DNA of 64,000 nucleotides from Pseudomonadota bacterium (lineage in GTDB: Bacteria; Desulfobacterota; Desulfobulbia; Desulfobulbales; Desulfocapsaceae), in the NCBI GenBank assembly GCA_023412495.1, contig JAEYNP010000114.1:62001-126000 (forward strand). The letters run 5' to 3'. The notes under the pieces were generated by a model. The model had not been told where the DNA came from and did no database searches. It saw only the letters and a list, made by a program, of their open reading frames with translations. The stretch's first letter is position 1. Every line of letters begins with the position of its first letter. Shown here in pieces: positions 35,746 to 43,838 of the stretch. The position numbers and the translations under genes were made by a program.

Positions 35746-38037
35746 TCAGTTCTCTGATTCTTTGCCGTAGTCGTAATTGTACGAATAGTACTTATAGCCG
35801 CTATAGGAGGTGTAGCCTGATTTCCTCCCGCTCTTGTTGATGATGGTCCCGAGAATTCTCCCACCCACATTGGTGACAGACCGCCGGAAATGCTTCACCC
35901 CTTCCCGCGGGGTGCTGCCTTCGGCCGATATCAGGATTACCCCGTCGACCATGTTCGACAGCACGAGTACTTCGGCAAAGCCCTGGTAAGGCGGGCCGTC
36001 GAGGATGACCCGATCGTAATCGGCCGCGACAGTCGACAGCAACTGCCGCATGCGCTTGGAGGACAGCAGCTCGGCAGGATTCGGAGGCAGCGGCCCGCTG
36101 CTGATGAAGTCCAGTCCCGGATAATCGGTCGGCATGATTACCTCCCCTAACTGCGACATGCCGCTCAGGACGGAAGACAGGCCTTTGCCCTTCATCCCTT
36201 CTTTGAACACATGGTGCAGACTGGGCTTGCGCAGATCGACGTCGATCAGCAGGCATCGCTCATCCTCCGCCAGATAGGACAGGCAGGCATTGCAGGCGAG
36301 CGAGCTTTTGCCTGCTCCGGGCAGGATACTGGTCAGCAGAATCGTTTTCGGGGGGTTGTCGGCCACCGAAAGCCGCACCGAAGTCATGGTGGTTCGAAAT
36401 GCCTCCGCGACCGGCGATCGCGGTTCGGTATAGAATTTCAAGGCCATAAGTTTCCGGTTGTCTACGACTTGCTTGTCATACGGAATAAGGCCGAGCACCG
36501 GGATGCCGAAGCGCTCGGCCATCTCGTCGGGGTTTTTGATGGTATTGTCGAAGAATTCGAGCACGAAGGCGAGACCGATGCCACCGAACAGACCCAAGAC
36601 GAGTCCCAGTGCCAGGTTGAGCACCACCCGCGGTTTGTATGGATAGAGTGGCGGACGCGCGCTGTCGACAACCTGGATGTTGGTGACCGAGGCGCCGACC
36701 GTCGCCTCGATTTCTTTCGAGCGCTGGAGGAGGCTGTTATAGATCGATTTGTTGGTCTCTACCTCGCGATCCAGGATTTTGTATTGAGTGGCCTTCTCCT
36801 CCAGCTCCATCGCTTTTCCCTTCTGCTCCTCGGTTCGACTCGCGAGATAATTTTCAGTTTTGAGTGCCGTCTCGTAGTCGTTCTTTATGGAATCGATGAT
36901 TGCCTGTTTTTCAGCACGAATCTGAGTCTCGATTTCCTCCATCCGCGCCTTCAGCTGCAGCATTTTGGGATAGCCCGGCTTGAATGTAGTGCTGAGCTGC
37001 TGATACTCGGAAAGCAGGGCGACATGCTGGTTCCTGAGGTTCTGGATGAGCTCGTTTTCCACCATCTTGAAGAGGCTGCCCGAGTCGACGCTCAAATTCT
37101 GCTGATACCGCGCTTCCTGGGCAATACGGTGGGCTCGGGCCTTGGCCAGGGCATCGTTCAATTCCTCCAGCTGGCGCATTATCGGGTTCGACTTGGGATC
37201 GAGGGAGACGATACCTATTTTTTTGGCGAATTCCTGTAGTTCAAGCTCGGACTTCTCGAGTTTGATCTTTGCCGACTCAATCTGTTTGTCCAAAAACTTG
37301 CCGGCGTCGCTGCTCGATTTGAGCCTGCTGTCCATATGCATGTTTATGAACTCATCCATCACCGTATTGGTGACCTCGGCGGCCAATACCGGCGAAATGG
37401 TACTGAAGGTGACCTCGATGAGCTCGCTGTTACGGACCGGAATAACAGTAAACAATTTTTTGAAACGCTCGAGGGACTGATCCACGATGATCTGGTTCTG
37501 GGCTTCTTCGTTCAGGATACTCAAAGCGTCCTTGTCTTGTTCCGGTCTGACGAAGGTCTTGAGTGTGTCGAAAAGACCTTGCGCGTACGCTTCGCCGGAG
37601 TTCTTGCCGGAGATACGGTTGAAGGCGGGGTTGTTGGAAAGATCCATTCGGGCTATAACCCTGGAGGCCAGCTGTTCGCTTTGCAGGAGTTTGACTTGGG
37701 TCTGCTGGAACTCCAGGGTTTTCAAGGCCGTCGACTCCACCCCGTCGAATTTCGTCAGATTGTCGGATTGTGCCGATACCTTGAGGACGCCCCTCGCCTT
37801 GAACTGGGGGGTGACCGTAAAGGTATAGAGAGCCACGATGGAAAAACACAAGAGCAGACAGGCGACAACCGCCGTTTTTCGCCTGATGAGCGTATCAAGC
37901 AGGTCCCGCAGATCGATCTCGCTCCTGAACTCGGGAATGACTTCCCGCACCTCGGTACTTGGAAGATATTGCCCGCCTTGTTCGCGGATCATCAGCTGAT
38001 TATTCATTTCCTGTTGATTGTAATGTTTTTTTTGCAT
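35746..38037 (-). CDS. Wzc/GumC-type polysaccharide co-polymerase and tyrosine kinase
   Basis: This 763-residue inner-membrane protein controls chain length and export. Membrane helices lie at about 54-75 and 470-495 and enclose a periplasmic Wzz domain with long coiled coils. The cytoplasmic BY-kinase has Walker A LPGAGKSSLAC near 571, Walker A' CLLIDVDLRKP and Walker B DRVILDGPP. The C-terminus is a tyrosine cluster (YTSYSGYKYYSYNYDYG) for autophosphorylation. The CpsB-type phosphatase just upstream is the expected partner that removes these phosphates. Confidence 0.95.
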   Translation of the reverse strand: MQKKHYNQQEMNNQLMIREQGGQYLPSTEVREVIPEFRSEIDLRDLLDTLIRRKTAVVACLLLCFSIVALYTFTVTPQFKARGVLKVSAQSDNLTKFDGVESTALKTLEFQQTQVKLLQSEQLASRVIARMDLSNNPAFNRISGKNSGEAYAQGLFDTLKTFVRPEQDKDALSILNEEAQNQIIVDQSLERFKKLFTVIPVRNSELIEVTFSTISPVLAAEVTNTVMDEFINMHMDSRLKSSSDAGKFLDKQIESAKIKLEKSELELQEFAKKIGIVSLDPKSNPIMRQLEELNDALAKARAHRIAQEARYQQNLSVDSGSLFKMVENELIQNLRNQHVALLSEYQQLSTTFKPGYPKMLQLKARMEEIETQIRAEKQAIIDSIKNDYETALKTENYLASRTEEQKGKAMELEEKATQYKILDREVETNKSIYNSLLQRSKEIEATVGASVTNIQVVDSARPPLYPYKPRVVLNLALGLVLGLFGGIGLAFVLEFFDNTIKNPDEMAERFGIPVLGLIPYDKQVVDNRKLMALKFYTEPRSPVAEAFRTTMTSVRLSVADNPPKTILLTSILPGAGKSSLACNACLSYLAEDERCLLIDVDLRKPSLHHVFKEGMKGKGLSSVLSGMSQLGEVIMPTDYPGLDFISSGPLPPNPAELLSSKRMRQLLSTVAADYDRVILDGPPYQGFAEVLVLSNMVDGVILISAEGSTPREGVKHFRRSVTNVGGRILGTIINKSGRKSGYTSYSGYKYYSYNYDYGKESEN

Positions 38038-38062
38038 TGTCTTTTCTGAAGATTATAAAAGG

Positions 38063-38179
38063 TAATGCGGGCTGACGCCCGCAACCTAAAGGGTTGTCAT
38101 CCCCTCCGACAGCAGAGGGGATAAGTACCTTCACGAAATTCGTTTCAAAAAAACAAGAAACGAATTTCTAAGGTACTAA
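38063..38179. repeat. Hairpin repeat element, copy A
   Basis: This intergenic element contains GCGGGCTGACGCCCGC, a CCCCTCCGACAGCAGAGGGG hairpin and a long terminal hairpin at 38124-38177. The terminal arms pair almost completely: AGTACCTT/AAGGTACT plus GAAATTCGTTTC/GAAACGAATTTC. About 80% or more of it recurs at 55834-55949. It has no coding capacity. It lies between cpsB and wzc and may affect their shared mRNA. Confidence 0.75.
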
Positions 38180-38193
38180 TCAGCTGTTTCGGC

Positions 38194-38946
38194 TTAACCG
38201 AGACACATCTCGCGGTCGAGTCGGAAGATTTCGGAAATATTGCGGTTGACCGATATCATGAGTTCCTTGCAGCCGGGGGCGGCAAGGAAATGCTCCCATT
38301 CTGCTGCACCGAGAGGACGCCGCCTGACGCTGTCGTGGGCGTCTGAAGCGATAAGGTGAATGCACCGATCCTGCCTCAACACCTCGCCCGCAGTCCTGCT
38401 TCTTGCGCCGAATTGACCGAGCAGGCTGCCGGCGGTCACTTGAATGCGCAGCCCGCTGTCTACAAGTTCCTGCAGCACCTGAGGCGTCCGCTGGAAAAAA
38501 TCGACCCTTTCCGGATGGGCGAGGATGAGCTTATGGCCCTTATCCAACAGTGAACGCAGGCACATCAGCAGTTCTTCCTGTCCTCCATGCAACGACGGTT
38601 CGATAAGGTAATAACCGCTCCTGCCCAAGGGAAGAACACGCTCGGCCAGGAGGCGCTCTTCGAGCTTCCGATGATATGCTATCTCCATTCCCGGCAGAAC
38701 CGTGAGATCGATATTCGCCTTGTCCAACTCGGCCTGAAGAACCTGCACGGCTTCCAGCACTCGTTCTCTGGGGGTGGCCCAGGCAGTTCCGGGAATGAAA
38801 TGCGGGGTCGCCACGAGTGTTTTAACTCCGGCGCTCTCATAGCAGCGGGCCATGGAGAGGCTCTCTGCCATGTCTTTGGAACCATCATCGAGACCTGGCA
38901 GGATATGCGTATGCATATCTACAAAATCAACGAATGAGAATGTCAT
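38194..38946 (-). CDS. CpsB/YwqE-type tyrosine phosphatase
   Basis: A 250-residue metal-dependent PHP-fold phosphatase that dephosphorylates BY-kinases. Metal ligands are seen in VDMHTHILPGLDDGS, TLVATPHFIPG, KLILAHPERVDFF and LIASDAHDSVRRRP. The start codon overlaps the stop of the O-antigen ligase gene (ATGA). Its substrate is most likely the Wzc-type kinase encoded next. Confidence 0.92.
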   Translation of the reverse strand: MTFSFVDFVDMHTHILPGLDDGSKDMAESLSMARCYESAGVKTLVATPHFIPGTAWATPRERVLEAVQVLQAELDKANIDLTVLPGMEIAYHRKLEERLLAERVLPLGRSGYYLIEPSLHGGQEELLMCLRSLLDKGHKLILAHPERVDFFQRTPQVLQELVDSGLRIQVTAGSLLGQFGARSRTAGEVLRQDRCIHLIASDAHDSVRRRPLGAAEWEHFLAAPGCKELMISVNRNISEIFRLDREMCLG

Positions 38947-40370
38947 CTTCCGCTCCTTTCGATTGGTTCATTCGCGAATGGGGATTGCATGCTGCAGACA
39001 CACATGGCGAGGAGTGTCGCACAGTAGACGAGGTTGGCCGGCAATCTCCAGCCGAAATCGGCAAAACCATGCACCAGGAACCCGACCAGACCGCAGAAGG
39101 CAGCGGCGCCGATTACCTGCCGCTCAAGGTCTATTTCTCGCTTCCCCCACACAAAACCGGCCAGCAGCTTCGTCATTCCCGCAAAAATCCAGGTAAACAG
39201 GAGGACTGCCGCTGGAACGCCCAGTTCGATGATCAGTTCGAGGTATTCGTTATGCACCCTGTCGAACAGGGTGCTTGCCGGAAAACCTTTGAGATAGACG
39301 GGTGACAACAACGCATACGACCCCATGCCGATACCGGTGAGCCAGTGATCCCATAGCATCGGCAGTGAGGCGAGATACAGTGACAGGCGATTGGCTCCGG
39401 AACTATCGAGCGTATCGAAGCGAGAGGCTATCGTGTCAAAGCCCAGCAGAGCCACATAAGCCCCGAGGAGGCAGAGGAATACCGACAAACCGGCTATTTT
39501 CCCCGAACGTCTGAAGGGCAGCATGACCAGCAGAAGGAAGCCGACCAGACCCATCGCCAGTATACCGCCACGCGAGAGGGAGAAGAGGACGGCCAGAATC
39601 ATCATGCCGGCAGCAAACATCATCAGGGGAGTCAAGGTGTTGGCCGTCGACAGGTCGTCTACGGCAGCCATCAGTCTGCGACCGAGGCTCTGCTCCCGAC
39701 CAGTTTTCCGCCTGACGGCATAGGCAAGCACGCCGCTCGCCAGGGCCATCGGCCATATCAGATTGAGCATCGAGGCATACTGGTTTTTATAGATAATCGT
39801 GCCATGTGCAGCTCTCCCCGGGGTCGGCAGCCACAGGATGCCGATCTGGGGATTGATAAACTGGACCAGGCCATACAGGGCCTCGAACGTTCCGACACCG
39901 ACGAGACAATACAGGAGCGTCTTCTGAAAGTTTTTGTTGTCGCCGATCAATCGCTTGAGACTGTAATAGTACAGCATCATCGAAAACAGAAAAAAGGAGC
40001 GGTAAAACCCGGCCGGACCATTTTCATTGAGGGAGACATTCTGCAGCCCTGTCCCGGCCAATTCATTGACGGCCCGTACCCGTGCAGCCCGCTGCGGGGA
40101 CAGCATTTCAACCCAATCCAGAGGAAGCGGGATGGACTGAAGGCTGAGATAGGCGATCAGGAGAGCAGGAACAACAGCCCAGATTGAGGGAAGAGGAAGG
40201 CTGCCTGGCCGGTGGTTCAGCAAGAGCCAGCTCCCCAGCCCGGTCAGTATAATATACACGTAGCATCCCTGCACTATCGGATGGACGGCCCCGAACAGTA
40301 GAGGAATGGTGGTGACAATTCCGTAGATGAGGTAAGTTACAGATCTCTGGAACAATAATGGGGAATTCAC
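38943..40370 (-). CDS. O-antigen ligase/polymerase family membrane protein
   Basis: A 475-residue polytopic membrane protein with the Wzy_C/O-antigen ligase domain. The large periplasmic loop between later helices includes LWDHWLTGIGMGSYALLSPV and FDRVHNEYLELIIELGV, the conserved His-bearing region of WaaL-like enzymes. It may polymerise repeat units or attach glycan to an acceptor. A separate EpsG-like protein in the locus makes the ligase role a fair alternative. Confidence 0.88.
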   Translation of the reverse strand: MNSPLLFQRSVTYLIYGIVTTIPLLFGAVHPIVQGCYVYIILTGLGSWLLLNHRPGSLPLPSIWAVVPALLIAYLSLQSIPLPLDWVEMLSPQRAARVRAVNELAGTGLQNVSLNENGPAGFYRSFFLFSMMLYYYSLKRLIGDNKNFQKTLLYCLVGVGTFEALYGLVQFINPQIGILWLPTPGRAAHGTIIYKNQYASMLNLIWPMALASGVLAYAVRRKTGREQSLGRRLMAAVDDLSTANTLTPLMMFAAGMMILAVLFSLSRGGILAMGLVGFLLLVMLPFRRSGKIAGLSVFLCLLGAYVALLGFDTIASRFDTLDSSGANRLSLYLASLPMLWDHWLTGIGMGSYALLSPVYLKGFPASTLFDRVHNEYLELIIELGVPAAVLLFTWIFAGMTKLLAGFVWGKREIDLERQVIGAAAFCGLVGFLVHGFADFGWRLPANLVYCATLLAMCVCSMQSPFANEPIERSGR

Positions 40371-40394
40371 AACATTCTTCCAGGGAATAGACTA

Positions 40395-41435
40395 TTATTG
40401 CTGAGGATCCTTGAAGCTTACTCCGGTTCCCATGAAGCCCAGTGTAAAACCTGCTCCTGAGAAGAGTTTACCGCTGGCGCTGGACTCGGCGTAGATTATG
40501 TCCTGGTCCTTGAGCACCAGAGTGTCGCCCAGGCCCGTCTGCAGATCGCTGTAGCTGAGACTCACCACTTGTCTCTCCTTGCCGCGCCCCATAAAACGCA
40601 CCAGTTTGATGCTTTCATCATTGGCGTAACCGGCCAGTCCGCCGGCAAGCGCTATTGCCTCCGTTATCGTCATGTTGCTTTGCAGCGGATAGGTTCCGGG
40701 TTTGCGAACTGCGCCATCGACGAAGCATTGACCGGATTCGGGAATGAAGATGACGTCCCCACCCAGGATGACGTGATTGTGGGTCATATTACCGTTTTTA
40801 ACCAGATCCTCCAGGTCGACGATATAGTTGGCGGATGTTCCGTTCTTTGGGTTCTTTCTAGTAATATAGGCAAAAGAACCTGCCTCCTTCTTCAATCCAT
40901 TGCCCACAGCCAGAACATCGAGCAGTCTGCGCTGTGCCACGTAATCGTATGTCCCCGGCTTTTCAACCGCCCCGACAAGCGTAATCTGCTTGCTCATGCG
41001 CTCCTTGATATAGACGGAGACATGGGGATCGTGCATGTAATCCAGACCGTACAGCTCTTCGATTTTTCGTTCCGCTTCGCTTGCGGTCAGGTTGAGGACA
41101 CTTACTTCGCCCAACAGCGGTACATTGATGCTCCCTTTCGAGGACACTCTGGCTTCGGTATCCAGGCTGCTCTCCTCCAGAACCTTGATCACCAGCAAAT
41201 CACCACTGCCGAGCAGGTACTCGCCCCCTTCCTCACCCGCGTCGTCTGCCGGGGGCAGCATGTTGATCTTGTGGCTTTCCGCTTCCTGATTCTGCTGTTT
41301 GGCGTATATTTCCTGAAAATTCTCCAGACTCGTTGTTGCTTTGAATTTTTCGTCGCCTCCGCAACCGGCAAGAGCGAAAATCGAGATGAGAGCACAACAG
41401 AAGATATTGGAGAGATGGGATCGAAGAATTCGCAT
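40395..41435 (-). CDS. Wza-type polysaccharide export lipoprotein
   Basis: This outer-membrane polysaccharide export protein of 346 residues has a lipobox (IFALAGC, lipidated Cys25). A Poly_export domain is present (YLLGSGDLLVIKVLEESSLD, VSVYIKERMSKQITLVGAV), and a SLBB-type domain follows (GQCFVDGAVRKPGTYPLQSN, ITEAIALAGGLAGYAND). The start at 41435 places the signal peptide correctly; the frame is open to 41474. It is the export channel for the polysaccharide made by this locus, working with Wzc. Confidence 0.93.
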   Translation of the reverse strand: MRILRSHLSNIFCCALISIFALAGCGGDEKFKATTSLENFQEIYAKQQNQEAESHKINMLPPADDAGEEGGEYLLGSGDLLVIKVLEESSLDTEARVSSKGSINVPLLGEVSVLNLTASEAERKIEELYGLDYMHDPHVSVYIKERMSKQITLVGAVEKPGTYDYVAQRRLLDVLAVGNGLKKEAGSFAYITRKNPKNGTSANYIVDLEDLVKNGNMTHNHVILGGDVIFIPESGQCFVDGAVRKPGTYPLQSNMTITEAIALAGGLAGYANDESIKLVRFMGRGKERQVVSLSYSDLQTGLGDTLVLKDQDIIYAESSASGKLFSGAGFTLGFMGTGVSFKDPQQ

Positions 41436-41529
41436 ACAAATCACTTCAGAAGTATTTTCATCGAAGAGGGTCATTCCTCAGGCACGCCGAAAAAAACAAT
41501 CCCTCTGTACTACTCACAAAAGAACAAAC

Positions 41530-42216
41530 TCAATTGCTGGGACTTGCAGGAGTATCATTATTATCCCCGTTGTTTGCGAAAACTGCAACTCCTGTGCCCG
41601 CCGCGACTATTATTCCGCCAGGAATGAGAAACGGGGTCGCCGTTCCCGCTTGGCCACTCACTGCTTGCCCACCGGCCGGAGGAGCAACGGCAAGAATTAT
41701 TTTTTGGTTCGCATTCACCGTTTTCATACCGTCAGCAGTGGCGAATACCATCCTTCCCTCGCTTACGGTGATTTCAGTTTTTCCGGTGCTATCCACCTCG
41801 ACGGTGCCTCTTACGACACTCTGGCTGCCGGCATTGAAGATCACCTCGGCAACAGTATAGGTTCCCTGGGGAGTATAGAAAGAAATCGTTCTCACGTTGC
41901 TGCTGATGATATAATCAACTCTTCCCTCTTTTACATAGAGTTTGAAGGTATTGTCTTCGTTTGTTACCGCAACGCTCGATTCGTCGGTGGCGATCAATGA
42001 AATTCCCTCGGACTTGATCATGCATTTGCCGTCGCATACCAGGAGAGATCCATCTTCAATCGGGTTCTTGCCGATAAGCTTCGATACCAGCTGTCCATTT
42101 TTATAAACAGCGAGATTTCCATGAGCAATGCTACCGCCGGCGGCAAATCCTGCGTTCACAGTACATATTGACAAAATGGCAGCGAGTGTGGTTGCTCGCA
42201 GAATGCTCTTTTTCAT
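41530..42216 (-). CDS. Exported FecR-domain protein
   Basis: A 228-residue exported protein with signal peptide (ATTLAAILSICTVNAGFA) and a FecR-like beta domain (DGSLLVCDGKCMIKSEGISL, ISFYTPQGTYTVAEVIFNAG, VVRGTVEVD). A hydrophobic segment (PGGIIVAAGTGVAVFA) comes before an Asn/Asp/Pro-rich tail. It lacks the cytoplasmic anti-sigma part of true FecR, and no sigma factor or TonB receptor is nearby. It is better read as a FecR-fold surface or periplasmic protein, perhaps linked to the polysaccharide export operon. A promoter with TTGACA lies at 42303-42332. Confidence 0.75.
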   Translation of the reverse strand: MKKSILRATTLAAILSICTVNAGFAAGGSIAHGNLAVYKNGQLVSKLIGKNPIEDGSLLVCDGKCMIKSEGISLIATDESSVAVTNEDNTFKLYVKEGRVDYIISSNVRTISFYTPQGTYTVAEVIFNAGSQSVVRGTVEVDSTGKTEITVSEGRMVFATADGMKTVNANQKIILAVAPPAGGQAVSGQAGTATPFLIPGGIIVAAGTGVAVFANNGDNNDTPASPSN

Positions 42217-42302
42217 TTTTCTCTCCTATTTTCAGTAAGTATTGGCGCTTAACATAAGATTGTTTCCCTATTGTCCGATACCTGTCGGAAATATCAAGAG
42301 CC

Positions 42303-42332
42303 ATACTAAAATATGTAAGGCTTTATTGTCAA
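42303..42332 (-). promoter_or_regulatory. Promoter of the FecR-domain gene
   Basis: On the minus strand a perfect TTGACA (42327-42332) is followed after 18 bases by TAGTAT (42303-42308). An imperfect palindrome, TCCGA...TCGGA, lies just downstream near 42275-42295. This may be the start of the wza operon transcript. Confidence 0.5.
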
Positions 42333-42379
42333 ATTTTCTCCTTGTCTGGTAATTTGTTCATTTTTTTAATTACTTACAC

Positions 42380-42410
42380 AACACCTCGAAGGTGTATCTC
42401 CGAGGTGTTT
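42380..42410. terminator. Hairpin downstream of the small exported gene
   Basis: AACACCTCG (42380-42388) and CGAGGTGTT (42401-42409) pair perfectly around a 12-base loop. The T-run follows on the plus strand only, while the neighbouring genes run on the minus strand. It may still end or protect the transcript of the 118-residue protein, whose stop codon is at 42441. Confidence 0.45.
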
Positions 42411-42440
42411 TTGTGGTTGAAGACTACATCGGTTTGTTGA

Positions 42441-42797
42441 TCACGGTGTGACTGGTGCGGCATATATGCCGGCAAGAGTGCTGTAGGATGTATAACTATT
42501 ATTGGGTTTGAACACCGTGACCGTCAAACCGGAGGCTTGTGCTGCGAGAGCGGAAGCCAGCATTGCATTGGCTTGTCCGGCAGAGTTATCCAAAAAGAAG
42601 AACTGCTGGGTTCCTTGTCCCCAGTTCCCGCAGTCGGCTCTAGTGTTTTTCAAAAGCACTACCTTGCCTAGATTATGAGCGCCGGCTTGGAGTACTTCAA
42701 CACCGCTACAGAATCCGTTTTCAGCATTTGCGTGAGTTGCAGGGAAGGCCAACAGAGAACATAAACCCAAGCCCAATAATATTTTTTTTGCCATCAT
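42441..42797 (-). CDS. Small exported protein of unknown function
   Basis: A 118-residue product with a clear signal peptide (ILLGLGLCSLLAFPATHANA) and a mature domain of about 93 residues. Two cysteines (FCSGVEV and RADCGNWG) could form a disulfide. I recognise no characterised family. AGGAGG sits seven bases before the first of two adjacent ATGs. It lies between the STN-domain and FecR-domain genes, each of which has its own promoter-like sequence. Confidence 0.75.
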   Translation of the reverse strand: MMAKKILLGLGLCSLLAFPATHANAENGFCSGVEVLQAGAHNLGKVVLLKNTRADCGNWGQGTQQFFFLDNSAGQANAMLASALAAQASGLTVTVFKPNNSYTSYSTLAGIYAAPVTP

Positions 42798-42831
42798 AAC
42801 CTGTCCTCCTAGACGATTGTTGGTTGATTGA

Positions 42832-42857
42832 GTATAAGATTTCTCCTCATCTTATAC
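42832..42857. promoter_or_regulatory. Perfect inverted repeat in the leader of the small exported gene
   Basis: GTATAAGAT (42832-42840) and ATCTTATAC (42849-42857) pair perfectly around an 8-base loop, 35 bases upstream of the start codon at 42797. The loop carries GAGGAG on the minus strand, which resembles a ribosome-binding site. It may be an operator or a leader hairpin. Confidence 0.4.
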
Positions 42858-42903
42858 GTGCTTAAATCCTCGGTGGTTATCCCTCGGAGATGTTGCCGCG
42901 TGT

Positions 42904-43680
42904 CTATTGGCCGAGTTTGGCCGTCTGCTGAGCGTTTTCGAGACTTGATTCTGGTATTATGAATTCCTCCTTAGCTTCCTTTTGTTCTTTGTCGCGTAGT
43001 GCAACTATTTCACTGAGTTTCATTCCGCTTAACGGTTCTACGGCATTTGGATCTGAAAGATATTGTTCATATTCTTTTTTCTCCTTTTCCTGTAAGGCGG
43101 CAATATCGGTAAGTTTCATACCCGTAAGCGGTTCAGTGGAACTCGGGTTGGATATATACTCCTCATAGGCTTTTTTATCAGCCGCCTGTCTTGCTGCAAT
43201 TTCTCCAAGCTTCATTCCGGTCAACGGCTCAATTGAGTTCGGATTGGAAAAGTAAGCTTCATAGGAGCGCTGTTCCTCCAACATGAGAGCCTGAAGCCTT
43301 TTTTCACTTGCTGGATCAGGATTTGGTGTGATGGCCACCATGGCCTTCGGAGCCCCAAACGACCGTATGCTGATGCTCTTGGCTCCCTGATCGTAGAGCA
43401 CGATGAGTGCCTCACCTCTTAAAGATCGTCGCAGGAAGGACTCCAAAGCTATTTTCTCGAAAGAACCTGAGACATGCCTGCCAACGAGTCGTTCATCGAC
43501 AAGGATAGTCCATCCGGTTTGGCGGGATGCCTGGTTCAGGACGTCCCTCAGGGGAAGTTGTTTGGCATCGATGGACACGACCAGTGCAGATTCCTGAGAG
43601 TTGGTTGCATACACCGCTGTTGCTGAAACCATGGCAACTCCTAAAGACAATCCGAAAACTAGTTGTTTTATTCGTTGCAT
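42904..43680 (-). CDS. STN-domain protein with three 32-residue repeats
   Basis: A 258-residue exported protein. After a signal peptide (about 1-25) comes a secretin/TonB short N-terminal (STN) domain, SALVVSIDAKQLPLRDVLNQ to LIVLYDQGAKSISIRSF, at about 31-107. Three highly charged repeats follow with EPL[TS]GMKL at 151, 183 and 215, an exact period of 32. Each unit reads roughly YEEYxSxPxxxEPLTGMKLxEIAAxQ and is probably helical. No TonB receptor or secretin domain follows the STN domain, so it is a stand-alone form. It has its own promoter, and its function is unknown. Confidence 0.8.
   Translation of the reverse strand: MQRIKQLVFGLSLGVAMVSATAVYATNSQESALVVSIDAKQLPLRDVLNQASRQTGWTILVDERLVGRHVSGSFEKIALESFLRRSLRGEALIVLYDQGAKSISIRSFGAPKAMVAITPNPDPASEKRLQALMLEEQRSYEAYFSNPNSIEPLTGMKLGEIAARQAADKKAYEEYISNPSSTEPLTGMKLTDIAALQEKEKKEYEQYLSDPNAVEPLSGMKLSEIVALRDKEQKEAKEEFIIPESSLENAQQTAKLGQ
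42985..43275 (-). repeat. Three tandem 96-bp coding repeats
   Basis: The C-terminal half of the STN-domain gene is a triplicated 96-bp unit encoding the EPLTGMKL-containing 32-residue repeat. The units have diverged at synonymous and non-synonymous sites, so the duplication is not recent. Confidence 0.8.
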
Positions 43681-43732
43681 ATCAGATGACCAGGTTGTGG
43701 TTTATTCAGTTGTTTCGTTTTTTGAGTCCATC

Positions 43733-43751
43733 TGAATCTAAATGAGATTCA
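43733..43751. promoter_or_regulatory. 19-bp palindrome, possible operator
   Basis: TGAATCT (43733-43739) and AGATTCA (43745-43751) form a perfect inverted repeat with a 5-base centre. It lies just downstream of the -10 element of the STN gene promoter, where a repressor would block transcription. It has the size of a Fur-type box but does not match the Fur consensus well. Confidence 0.45.
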
Positions 43752-43762
43752 TTCTTAATTAA

Positions 43763-43792
43763 TATATACTACCAAAAAAGAATTGCTGTCAA
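43763..43792 (-). promoter_or_regulatory. Promoter of the STN-domain gene
   Basis: On the minus strand a perfect TTGACA (43787-43792) is followed after 18 bases by TATATA (43763-43768), in AT-rich DNA. This is the strongest-looking promoter in the window. Transcription would begin near 43756. Confidence 0.6.
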
Positions 43793-43838
43793 GGTTGTGG
43801 GGTGGACTTTCTCACAATTTTTTGGTCAACATTTTGCC

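Noticed and set aside
41530..43680. A FecIRA-type iron signalling system
   Set aside because: There is no sigma factor or TonB-dependent receptor, and the FecR-like protein has a signal peptide rather than a cytoplasmic anti-sigma domain.
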